DNA of 53,154 nucleotides, from NCBI RefSeq assembly GCF_900188405.1, contig NZ_FZOF01000037.1, positions 10,567 through 63,720 on the forward strand, given 5' to 3'. Below are positions 36,472 to 43,281 of this stretch, piece after piece. A program made the position numbers and the translations under genes. Below the pieces are notes generated by a model, which saw only the letters and a list, made by a program, of their open reading frames with translations, was not told the origin of the DNA and made no database searches. The stretch comes from Actinacidiphila glaucinigra. Its GTDB lineage: Bacteria > Actinomycetota > Actinomycetes > Streptomycetales > Streptomycetaceae. The stretch's first letter is position 1; each line of letters starts with the position of its first letter.

Positions 36472-37062
36472 ATGGAGCCGATAACCCTCACCACCGACCG
36501 CCTCGTCCTGCGCCCCTTCGGGCCGGACGACGCCGAGGCCGTCCGCGTCGCCTGCCAGGACCCGGAGATCCCCCGCTGGACCCCCGTGCCCTCCCCGTAC
36601 ACCCACGAACACGCGCAGGAGTTTGTCGCCCGGACCTGCCCCGACGGCTGGCGCGACGACACCGTCTACAACTTCGCCGTCACCACACGTGACGAGGGAC
36701 GCCTGGTGGGCGCCATGGGGCTGGTGCGGCTCGCCCAGCTGAACACCGCCGAACGGCAGGCCGAACTCGGCTACTGGACCGCCAAGGAACAGCGCGGCCG
36801 CGGCCTCACCGCCGAGGCCGCCCGCGCCGTCGCCCACTGGGCCTTCGAGGAACTCGGCGTGGAGCGCCTGGAGTGGTACGCCGAGGCCGGCAACGCCGGC
36901 TCCCGCGCCGTCGCCCTCAAGACCGGATTCCGGATGGAGGGCACCATGCGCGGCAAGATCGTCCACCAGGGCACCCGCCGCGACGCGTGGATCGGCTCCC
37001 TGCTCCCCTCCGACCTCGGCCTGACCGGCGGGGCCGCCTACCTCCCGTACCAGGGCGAGTGA
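36472..37062 (+). CDS. GNAT-family N-acetyltransferase (RimJ/RimL type)
   Basis: 196 residues. MEPITLTTDRLVLRPFGPDD is the standard opening of RimJ/RimL-like acetyltransferases; the acetyl-CoA pyrophosphate loop is seen in QRGRGLTAEAARAVAHWAF, followed by VERLEWYAEAGNAGSRAVALKTGFRMEG, the conserved fourth motif. Members acetylate ribosomal protein N termini, antibiotics or small amines; the acceptor here is unknown. Divergent from secA and 85 bases before the glycosylase gene. Confidence 0.88.
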   Translation: MEPITLTTDRLVLRPFGPDDAEAVRVACQDPEIPRWTPVPSPYTHEHAQEFVARTCPDGWRDDTVYNFAVTTRDEGRLVGAMGLVRLAQLNTAERQAELGYWTAKEQRGRGLTAEAARAVAHWAFEELGVERLEWYAEAGNAGSRAVALKTGFRMEGTMRGKIVHQGTRRDAWIGSLLPSDLGLTGGAAYLPYQGE

Positions 37063-37135
37063 CCGTGCCGGGTCCGCGGGCCCCCGGGACGGGGCCCGCA
37101 AACCCGGCCCGGACCGGATTGTCGGTGGCGCCTTC

Positions 37136-37141
37136 TAGGGT
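37136..37141 (+). promoter_or_regulatory. Probable -10 box of the YcaQ-type gene (leaderless type)
   Basis: TAGGGT matches the streptomycete -10 consensus in five of six positions and ends 6 bases before the ATG at 37148. Part of it (AGGGTGGG) could instead act as a Shine-Dalgarno sequence. Confidence 0.4.
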
Positions 37142-37147
37142 GGGCCC

Positions 37148-38317
37148 ATGACGAAGCCCGTGGCCCTCTCCGCCGACGACGCCCGCCGGACCGCCCTGCG
37201 CGCCCAGGGCTTCCTCGGCGCCCCCGACCGCCGCGGCGGCGTCCGCGGCGTCCTGCGGCGGCTGGGCGCGGTGCAACTGGACACCATCTCCGTGCTCGCC
37301 CGCTCCCACGAGCTCATCCCGTACGCCCGCCTCGGCGCCGTCGGCCGCGCCGCCGTCGAGGACGCGTACTGGACGGAGAACCACGCCTTCGAGTACTGGT
37401 CGCACGCCGCCTGCATCCTCCCCATCGAGGAATGGCCGCACTTCTCCTTCCGCCGCCGCGCCCGGCGGGCCCGCGGCCACCGCTGGCACGTACTGCAGGA
37501 CGCCGACCGCTCCACCGCCGCCGTCCTGGACCGGCTCAAGACCGACGGCCCCCTGACCTCGACCGAACTCGGCGGCGCCAAGAACGGCGGCCCCTGGTGG
37601 GACTGGTCCGAGACGAAGATCGCGGTGGAGTGGCTGCTCGACACCGGCGAGGTCGTCTGCACCCGGCGGCGCGGCTGGAAGCGCGTCTACGACCTCGCCG
37701 AGCGGGCCGTACCCGACACCCTCTTCCACGACGACATCGACGACACCGAATGCCTGCGCCGCCTGGTCGCCCAGGCCGGCGCCGCACTCGGCGTCGCCAC
37801 CCGGGCCGACCTCGCCGACTACCACCGGCTCAAGGGCGAGCAGGTCGACTCGGTCATCGCCGACACCGGCCTCGTCCCCGTCCAGGTCGAGGGCTGGGGC
37901 GGCAAGCCCGCCTGGGCCGACCCCACCGCCCTGGCCGACGCCTCCCGCGGCGGCCGGCACCGCACGACCCTGCTCTCCCCCTTCGACTCCCTGATCTGGG
38001 ACCGGCCCCGCACCGAGCGCGTCTTCGGCTTCACCCACCGCCTGGAGGCGTACGTCCCCAAGCCCCAGCGCATACACGGCTACTTCGCGATGCCGCTGCT
38101 GGCCGGCGGCCGGCTGGTCGGCCGCGCCGACCCGGCCCGCGAGGGAACCACTCTGATCGCCCGTCAGGTCTCACTGGAGTCCGCGCGCGCCGTCGAGCCC
38201 ATGGCGCAGGCGCTGCGCGAGGCCGCCGCATGGGTCGGCTGCGAGGAGGTCCGCGTCGAACGGCTCGACGACGGCAAGCTCGCCGTAGCCCTGACCGAAG
38301 CCCTCGCAGCCTCCTGA
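37148..38317 (+). CDS. Winged-helix DNA glycosylase, YcaQ/AlkX family
   Basis: 389 residues, full length for the HTH_42 superfamily of DNA glycosylases that remove bulky alkyl adducts and unhook interstrand crosslinks. Tandem winged-helix domains are suggested by ALRAQGFLGAP...GVLRRLGAVQLDTISVLARSHELI and by the later TKIAVEWLLDTGEVVCTRR. The active-site QxD is Gln43-Leu-Asp45, the form of the YcaQ (AlkX) branch rather than the QxQ of AlkZ. LSPFDSLIWDRPRTERVFGFTHRLE and KPQRIHGYFAMPLLAGGRLVGRADP are typical of the C-terminal beta-barrel. Streptomyces AlkZ proteins are self-resistance factors next to toxin clusters; here the setting is housekeeping, so general crosslink repair is likelier. Confidence 0.87.
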   Translation: MTKPVALSADDARRTALRAQGFLGAPDRRGGVRGVLRRLGAVQLDTISVLARSHELIPYARLGAVGRAAVEDAYWTENHAFEYWSHAACILPIEEWPHFSFRRRARRARGHRWHVLQDADRSTAAVLDRLKTDGPLTSTELGGAKNGGPWWDWSETKIAVEWLLDTGEVVCTRRRGWKRVYDLAERAVPDTLFHDDIDDTECLRRLVAQAGAALGVATRADLADYHRLKGEQVDSVIADTGLVPVQVEGWGGKPAWADPTALADASRGGRHRTTLLSPFDSLIWDRPRTERVFGFTHRLEAYVPKPQRIHGYFAMPLLAGGRLVGRADPAREGTTLIARQVSLESARAVEPMAQALREAAAWVGCEEVRVERLDDGKLAVALTEALAAS

Positions 38318-38344
38318 GCGGCCGGCCCCGGCTCACGCCCCGGC

Positions 38345-39097
38345 TCAGCGGATCTCGAGGATCTTCTCCCGCATCGCGTACACCACGGCTTCCATCCGCG
38401 AGTGCAGCTGCAGCTTCTCCAGGATGTTCCGCACGTGGTTCTTCACCGTGTTCTCGCTGATGAAGAGTTCCTTGGCGATGTCCCGGTTGTTCATGCCCGT
38501 GGCGACCAGCTTCAGCACCTCCAGCTCACGGTCCGTCAGCCGGGGGGCGGGCACGAGCCGGCGCTCGTCCGTGCGCTGGATCATCGACTTGAACTCGGTG
38601 AGCAGCTTCGACGCCATCGACGGGCTGATCTGCGACTGGCCGTCCGCCACCGCGCGGATCGCCGTGGCCACCTCGTCCGTGGAGATCTCCTTGAGGAGGT
38701 AGCCGGTCGCCCCGGCCTTGATGGCCTCGTAGAGGTCCGCCTCCTCGTCGCTCATCGTCAGCATGATGATCTTCGCGCTGGGAGCCACCTCCTTGATGGA
38801 GGTGCACGCCTCGATACCGCCCCGCCGCGGCATCCGCACGTCCATCAGCACGATGTCCGGCAGCAGGTCCGCGGCCTTCTCCGTCGCCTCCGCGCCGTCC
38901 CCCGCCTCGCCGACGACCTGGATGTCCTCCTCCTGCGCGAGCACGATCTCCAGACCCCGGCGGAACAGGGCGTGATCGTCCACCACGAGCACCCTGATCG
39001 GCTCCTTGCGCGGCGCGCCGGCGACGCCCGTGTCCCCCGCGGCGCCCGTACCGGGCTCCGCGCCACCGGCCGGCGCGGGCTCGAAGCTGTCCGCCAT
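38345..39097 (-). CDS. LuxR/NarL-family response regulator
   Basis: 250 residues. Start ATG 39097 is fixed by a strong ribosome site (GGGGAGGA, 4 bases before); the frame extends further without support. A disordered 30-residue N terminus precedes a receiver domain (34-150) with acidic pair Asp40-Asp41, phospho-acceptor Asp86 in VLMDVRMPRRGG, Thr114 and Lys136, all conserved. The LuxR helix-turn-helix lies at about 185-248: LTDRELEVLKLVATGMNNRD, then KELFISENTVKNHVRNILEK. No sensor kinase is adjacent, so it is an orphan regulator next to hpf. A 16-base perfect palindrome upstream of its gene may be its own operator. Confidence 0.92.
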   Translation of the reverse strand: MADSFEPAPAGGAEPGTGAAGDTGVAGAPRKEPIRVLVVDDHALFRRGLEIVLAQEEDIQVVGEAGDGAEATEKAADLLPDIVLMDVRMPRRGGIEACTSIKEVAPSAKIIMLTMSDEEADLYEAIKAGATGYLLKEISTDEVATAIRAVADGQSQISPSMASKLLTEFKSMIQRTDERRLVPAPRLTDRELEVLKLVATGMNNRDIAKELFISENTVKNHVRNILEKLQLHSRMEAVVYAMREKILEIR

Positions 39098-39155
39098 CGG
39101 TTCCTCCCCCTCGGGCCGGCGCCCGTGGTAGTCACACTTTCCGTGCCAGTCCAAC

Positions 39156-39171
39156 CGGGCGGTACCGCCCG
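39156..39171. promoter_or_regulatory. Palindromic operator candidate before the response regulator
   Basis: CGGGCGGTACCGCCCG is a perfect 16-base palindrome 58 bases upstream of the ATG. On the minus strand it is followed within a base by TTGGAC, a -35-like sequence, so a protein bound here could control that promoter. Confidence 0.5.
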
Positions 39172-39280
39172 CACATTGGCTGCCCGCCCATGATTTCATG
39201 CCCGAGCACGGCGACGCTCCCAGGCGATGGTCGTTTCCCGCCCGGGAGCGCCGCAACTGACCCCTAGTTCACCGGCTGGT

Positions 39281-39964
39281 TCACCGGCGGAGCGCTCCAC
39301 CCGCGCCGGCCGGCGCATCCTCGACGGAGGGGTCCTCCTTGAGGTGGATGACGCCGTAGTCGTAGCCGTGCCGCCGGTAGACGACACTCGGTTGTTCCGT
39401 GTCGGAGTCGATGAACAGATAGAAGTCGTGCCCGATCAGTTCCATCTCGTAGAGGGCCTGGTCGAGCGTCATCGGTGCTGCCGCGTGCGTCTTCTCGCGA
39501 ACCACCAGCGGTCCTTCACCCTGGACCTCGAGACGACCGCCGATCTTGGTGGTGGGCACGCCCGTGGAGGTCTCCCCGCCGGTCGGGGTGCCGTTGAACT
39601 CGGTCGTGGCCAGTCCGGCCGTCGCCTCCGCCACGCTCATGGGTGTCCGGCTGCCGCCGCGATGCACCCGGCGCTTGTCGGCCGCCTTGCGCAGCCGCGC
39701 CTCGAGCTTGTTCGCCGCGACGTCGAGCGCCGCGTACGGGTCGGTCGCGGCGGCCTCGGCCCGGATCACCGGGCCACGGGTGCGCAGCGTGATCTCCACC
39801 CGGTCGGAACGGTCTGCCTGCCGGGGGTTCGGTTCCTTGGACACCTCGACCTCGAGGCTCATCACCTTGCCGTCGAGCTTCTGGATCTTCTCCAGCTTCT
39901 CGTTCGCGTGCTTCCGGAACCGCTCGGGCACCTCGGTCTTGCGGCCCTTGACGACGATGTCCAC
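39281..39964 (-). CDS. hpf: Ribosome hibernation promoting factor, long form
   Basis: 227 residues. Binds the 30S decoding centre and, through its C-terminal domain, dimerises ribosomes to inactive 100S particles under stress or starvation. N-terminal S30AE domain (1-~100): VDIVVKGRKTEVPERFRKHA, SDRVEITLRTRGPVIRAEAA, LDVAANKLEARLRKAADKRR. A linker with Gly/Thr leads to the dimerisation domain (about 160-215): REKTHAAAPMTLDQALYEME then GHDFYLFIDSDTEQPSVVYR. GTG 39964 has GGAG 6 bases upstream. An inverted repeat in the upstream region suggests regulated transcription. Confidence 0.96.
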   Translation of the reverse strand: MDIVVKGRKTEVPERFRKHANEKLEKIQKLDGKVMSLEVEVSKEPNPRQADRSDRVEITLRTRGPVIRAEAAATDPYAALDVAANKLEARLRKAADKRRVHRGGSRTPMSVAEATAGLATTEFNGTPTGGETSTGVPTTKIGGRLEVQGEGPLVVREKTHAAAPMTLDQALYEMELIGHDFYLFIDSDTEQPSVVYRRHGYDYGVIHLKEDPSVEDAPAGAGGALRR

Positions 39965-40134
39965 GCAGAACTCCGTTCCCGGATCGCCGCGGTCTCACGG
40001 GGCGATCCCTTGCGCTGAGGCCGGCGGGCACCAGGTCCCGCCCGGCGTCGACGTTCGTTGCCGCTCCGCACGCTCGGAGGCTCCCGGGCGGCGAAGCCGC
40101 GACTCTCACCTCCTCCTCCCCCGCAAGACGGAAC

Positions 40135-40158
40135 TTCACCCACTGAACCATGGGTGAA
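40135..40158. promoter_or_regulatory. Inverted-repeat operator candidate upstream of hpf
   Basis: TTCACCCA (40135-40142) and TGGGTGAA (40151-40158) are perfect inverted arms around 8 bases, about 170 bases before the hpf start. The two-turn spacing suits a dimeric regulator. Confidence 0.5.
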
Positions 40159-40180
40159 CCACGTCTCGCGGTCCGTGAAA

Positions 40181-40205
40181 CGGCGGCCCACAACGGGCAC
40201 CGCCG
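40181..40205 (-). terminator. Weak terminator after comF
   Basis: CGGCGGCCC (40181-40189) and GGG-CA-CCGCCG (40195-40205) pair with a two-base bulge, 54 bases after the comF stop. Confidence 0.4.
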
Positions 40206-40259
40206 CCCCTCACCACCGAACATAGACCCGCGGACCCGGGGTCGGCACCCCCAGAAGCG

Positions 40260-41282
40260 CTATACCTCCCTTCGGGTGAAATGCCCGTTGCGCCACCTGC
40301 GAGATCGCTCCTGACCTTCGGATTCCGTTTCCCGTTCGAGCGTCCGTTCGGGTCCGGGGTGCGGGCCTCCCCTTCCCCGGCTCACCCGGGGCGGGGCCGC
40401 CGCCCCGGGTGCCCGGCCTCGTCGGCCGTCCGGCGTGTTCCGGCCGCCCCGGACGCCCAGGCCGCCCAGGCCGCCCCGGTCCGCCGTGGGGTGGCGCAGC
40501 GGCGCCGGGCCGCCGACGACCGCCGCGGCCAGGACCCGGCCTCCGGCTTCCTCGACGGCGCGGGCCGCGGCGGCGAGCGAGGCGCCGGTGGTCATCAGGT
40601 CGTCCACCAGCACCACTGGGGCGGTGCTCAGGAGGCGATCGGCGCCGCGGACGGCGGTGAGTGCGCCGGAGAGGTTCGCGGGCCTGTCGCGGGCGCCGAG
40701 GCCCGACTGGTCGGACACCACGCGGCGCTGCCGCAGCACCGCGGCCGCCCGGACGGTCAGCCCGTCGCGCCGCAGGTCCGTGGCGGCGGCGAGGGCGAGG
40801 CGGCGGGTCGCGTCGTGGCCGCGGGCGGCGACCGCCCGCCGGGAGGAGGGGACGGGGACGAGGAGGAACGGGGGGAGGGTGGGCGGGGTGAGGGTGAGGC
40901 CGGCTTCCCGGGGCCGCGTCTCGGGGGCCCCACCCCCTCCCCCTCCCCGCACCGCGGCGTAGACCGCGCCCGCCAGGGCCTCGCCCAGCGGCCGGGCCAG
41001 GCCCAGCGCGCCGCGCTCCTTGTGCGCCAAGAGCACCGCGCGCGGCTGGTCCGCGTAGACGGTCGCCGCCCACACGGCGGGCAGCCCTTCGGGCGGCGCG
41101 TCCGGCCGGACTTCGCGCGCCCCCGGCTCGTGCAGCGCCGCGCCGCACTCCTCGCACAGCACGGTCCGCGGCGCTCCGCACCCCGCGCACTCGGCCGGCA
41201 GCAGCAGCCCCGACACCTCCCGCCACCATGACCGCACTGCGCGGCCGCCCCGTAGGCCCCGCTGTCCCCGTGCTCCCCGCAT
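40260..41282 (-). CDS. ComF-family phosphoribosyltransferase-like protein
   Basis: 340 residues from ATG 41282 (GTG 41237, 325 residues, is a credible alternative). An N-terminal zinc-ribbon CAGC...CEEC uses Cys32, 35, 43 and 46. The phosphoribosyltransferase fold ends in the PRPP loop VVLVDDLMTTGASL (223-236); PVPSSRRAVAARGHDATRRL is the other family block. ComF proteins take part in DNA uptake in naturally competent bacteria; in actinobacteria the role is unknown. After about residue 255 there is an 85-residue low-complexity tail rich in Gly, Arg and Pro, longer than in typical family members. The promoter region holds a DnaA-box-like sequence and several CGATCG sites. Confidence 0.85.
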   Translation of the reverse strand: MRGARGQRGLRGGRAVRSWWREVSGLLLPAECAGCGAPRTVLCEECGAALHEPGAREVRPDAPPEGLPAVWAATVYADQPRAVLLAHKERGALGLARPLGEALAGAVYAAVRGGGGGGAPETRPREAGLTLTPPTLPPFLLVPVPSSRRAVAARGHDATRRLALAAATDLRRDGLTVRAAAVLRQRRVVSDQSGLGARDRPANLSGALTAVRGADRLLSTAPVVLVDDLMTTGASLAAAARAVEEAGGRVLAAAVVGGPAPLRHPTADRGGLGGLGVRGGRNTPDGRRGRAPGAAAPPRVSRGRGGPHPGPERTLERETESEGQERSRRWRNGHFTRREV

Positions 41283-41305
41283 GACTCAACGATGCCGGGA
41301 GCGGG

Positions 41306-41408
41306 CGATCGCCACCAGCCCCGTCCCCAGCCTGTGGATAACTTTCCCCGCCCCACGATCGCAGCCACGCTCGCCCCCGCGATCGTCCTCGGGTTCGGCG
41401 CGCGATCG
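41306..41408. repeat. Cluster of four CGATCG sites plus a DnaA-box-like 9-mer upstream of comF
   Basis: CGATCG occurs at 41306-41311 (within GGCGATCGCC), 41356-41361, 41380-41385 and 41403-41408 (within GCGATCGC). TTATCCACA, identical to the E. coli DnaA box, is on the minus strand at 41341-41333. All are in the 169-base gap between lpqB and comF. Confidence 0.55.
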
Positions 41409-41451
41409 CCCCACGCCACGAGAAAGCGCGTGAAGGACCGAAGGGGGGCCG

Positions 41452-43281
41452 TCAGCCCGGGTAGACGGGCGAGCCGGCCTTCGGCGCGACTTCCTTCCAG
41501 TTGGAGTCGGACGGCAGCCGGAAGACGCCGCCGTCGAGCTCCGCGAGCAGCGGTTTGTCCTGCCGCTCCGAGGCCGCCACCGACACCACGCCGCTGATGC
41601 CCGGCAGGCTCGACGAGGACGTGCCGGAGCCGTCCGCGTCCACGTACTGGATCTGCGGCACTCCCCCGGCCTCGCGTCCCACCACGGCCAGCCGGCTGAA
41701 CCCGGCCCAGGACGCCGCTATGACGTCCTCGAGTTGCGGTGCGACGCTCCGCAGCTCCGCCACCGTGATCTTCTGGTCGGCGGCCGTCCCGGTGCGCTCG
41801 ATCCGCCCGAGCCGCAGGGTGGTGTGGTCGCCGTCGCGGACCAGCAGGGCGATGCGCACGCCGTCGGCCGCGACCCGCAGCGATTCGATGCGCCCGTCAC
41901 CGAGATCCGGCACGTCGACGGACACCGGGCTGCCGGCGCCGTCGGGGAGCATCAGCAGCCGCGGCCGGTTGGGGTCGCGGTCGGCGATCCAGAGGTCGCC
42001 GTAGCCGTCCCAGCTGGGGGTCGTGAGGCGGTTCTTCGGGTCGGCGGCCTGGCTGCGCAGGATGACGGGGCCGAGTTGGGCGCCGGCGCTCAGGCCGGTC
42101 ACGTAGAGGCTCGCGTCGTCCTCGGTGAGGGCGGCGGCGTACTGCTCGTCGCGCCGTACGGCGGCCGAGCCCACCTTGAACGTTCCCGTCCCGAGCGGGC
42201 CCGCGACCGCGGCGGGCTGGGCGGTGTTGTCCGTACCCCGGAGGCTGACGAGGTGGTGCTCCGCGTCGATGAAGTACTGCCCGTTGCTCTCCCCGACGAG
42301 CTTGTCCGGCGCGTAGTCACGGGCGTCGTCCCGCTGCAGCGTGCACAGGGTACGGCCGGAGGAGCCCTGGAGTTCGACGGAGGGCACGGGCGTGGACGAC
42401 ATGCCCTGGATGGTCTGGATCAGCTGGGCGGCCATCCGCTTGCATTGCGCGCCGGCGCTCCCGGGCATCCCCTTGAGCTTCACCGTCACGCGCTGGGAGT
42501 CGTCGAGTTCGACGGCCTCGGCCCGGATGCCCGGCGGGAACTCCGATCTGACGACGGGCTTCAGCCAGTCGGTGGGCCCGGCGAGCAGGGCGTTGACGGC
42601 GTTGCTCAGCGCGTTGATGCGCTTGCGCAGGTAGATCGGGTCGGCGACGAGGGCGTCACGGCTGGCGGCCGCGTCCTTGGCGCCCGGCCCGGGGGCGGCG
42701 AAGTAGAAGGTGTCCACGGAGCGGTAGAAGCGCTGGAAGTCGGCCTCGCTCAGCACCAGGCCGTCGGCGACGCCGGCGATGCGCCATTCGCCGTCCTCTT
42801 TGGTGAGGCGTATGCCGCTGCTGAAGGTGCCGTTCTCGGCGTGGTAGGCGTGCCGGTCGTCGACGGTGGCGACCTTGGCGCCGGTGAGGGTTATCTGGGT
42901 GCTGTCGCCGTCCTTGCCGTCGGCCGTCGTGCCCGGCTCCTGCAACTGGGAGAGTGCACCGGACAGGACGGTGATCCCCGATCCGGGTTTCCAGCGCTTG
43001 CCCTGGTCCTCGGTCAGGTAGAGCTTGGCGGTGGCGTAGTCGGCCTCGTCGCTGGTGGTGGCCTCGAGGAAGCCGCTGACGATCTCGCTGGGGGTCTCGC
43101 CGCCCTGCGGTTTGACGCCGAAGACCCGGACCTGGGGGTCGGTGTCGGCGTGCTTCTCACCGCCGACCTTGTGCACCTCGCCGCCGCTGGGCATGGAGGC
43201 GCAGCCCGTGAGCAGCACGAGTCCGCTCAGGAGCACGCCCGTAACGGCCGGCCTCCGGAGGCCGCCCCCCTTCGCGCGCAT
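41452..43281 (-). CDS. lpqB: Lipoprotein LpqB
   Basis: 609-residue lipoprotein that partners the MtrAB two-component system in actinobacteria. Signal peptide with lipobox LLTGC (Cys27). GerMN-like domains occupy roughly residues 60-300 (e.g. VADPIYLRKRINALSNAVNA and FPPGIRAEAVELDDSQRVTV), followed by a C-terminal beta-propeller-like domain (WDGYGDLWIADRDPNRPRLL, SWAGFSRLAVVGREAGGVPQ). In mycobacteria LpqB interacts with the MtrB sensor. The ATG at 43281 shares one base with the mtrB stop (TGATG) and the GGAGG ribosome site is inside mtrB, so it is translationally coupled. Last gene of the operon. Confidence 0.95.
   Translation of the reverse strand: MRAKGGGLRRPAVTGVLLSGLVLLTGCASMPSGGEVHKVGGEKHADTDPQVRVFGVKPQGGETPSEIVSGFLEATTSDEADYATAKLYLTEDQGKRWKPGSGITVLSGALSQLQEPGTTADGKDGDSTQITLTGAKVATVDDRHAYHAENGTFSSGIRLTKEDGEWRIAGVADGLVLSEADFQRFYRSVDTFYFAAPGPGAKDAAASRDALVADPIYLRKRINALSNAVNALLAGPTDWLKPVVRSEFPPGIRAEAVELDDSQRVTVKLKGMPGSAGAQCKRMAAQLIQTIQGMSSTPVPSVELQGSSGRTLCTLQRDDARDYAPDKLVGESNGQYFIDAEHHLVSLRGTDNTAQPAAVAGPLGTGTFKVGSAAVRRDEQYAAALTEDDASLYVTGLSAGAQLGPVILRSQAADPKNRLTTPSWDGYGDLWIADRDPNRPRLLMLPDGAGSPVSVDVPDLGDGRIESLRVAADGVRIALLVRDGDHTTLRLGRIERTGTAADQKITVAELRSVAPQLEDVIAASWAGFSRLAVVGREAGGVPQIQYVDADGSGTSSSSLPGISGVVSVAASERQDKPLLAELDGGVFRLPSDSNWKEVAPKAGSPVYPG

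Noticed and set aside
39516..40223. Minus-strand frame overlapping hpf and its upstream region, starting near MVQWVKFRLAGEEE
   Set aside because: It overlaps hpf in another frame for most of its length, and the protein is low-complexity.
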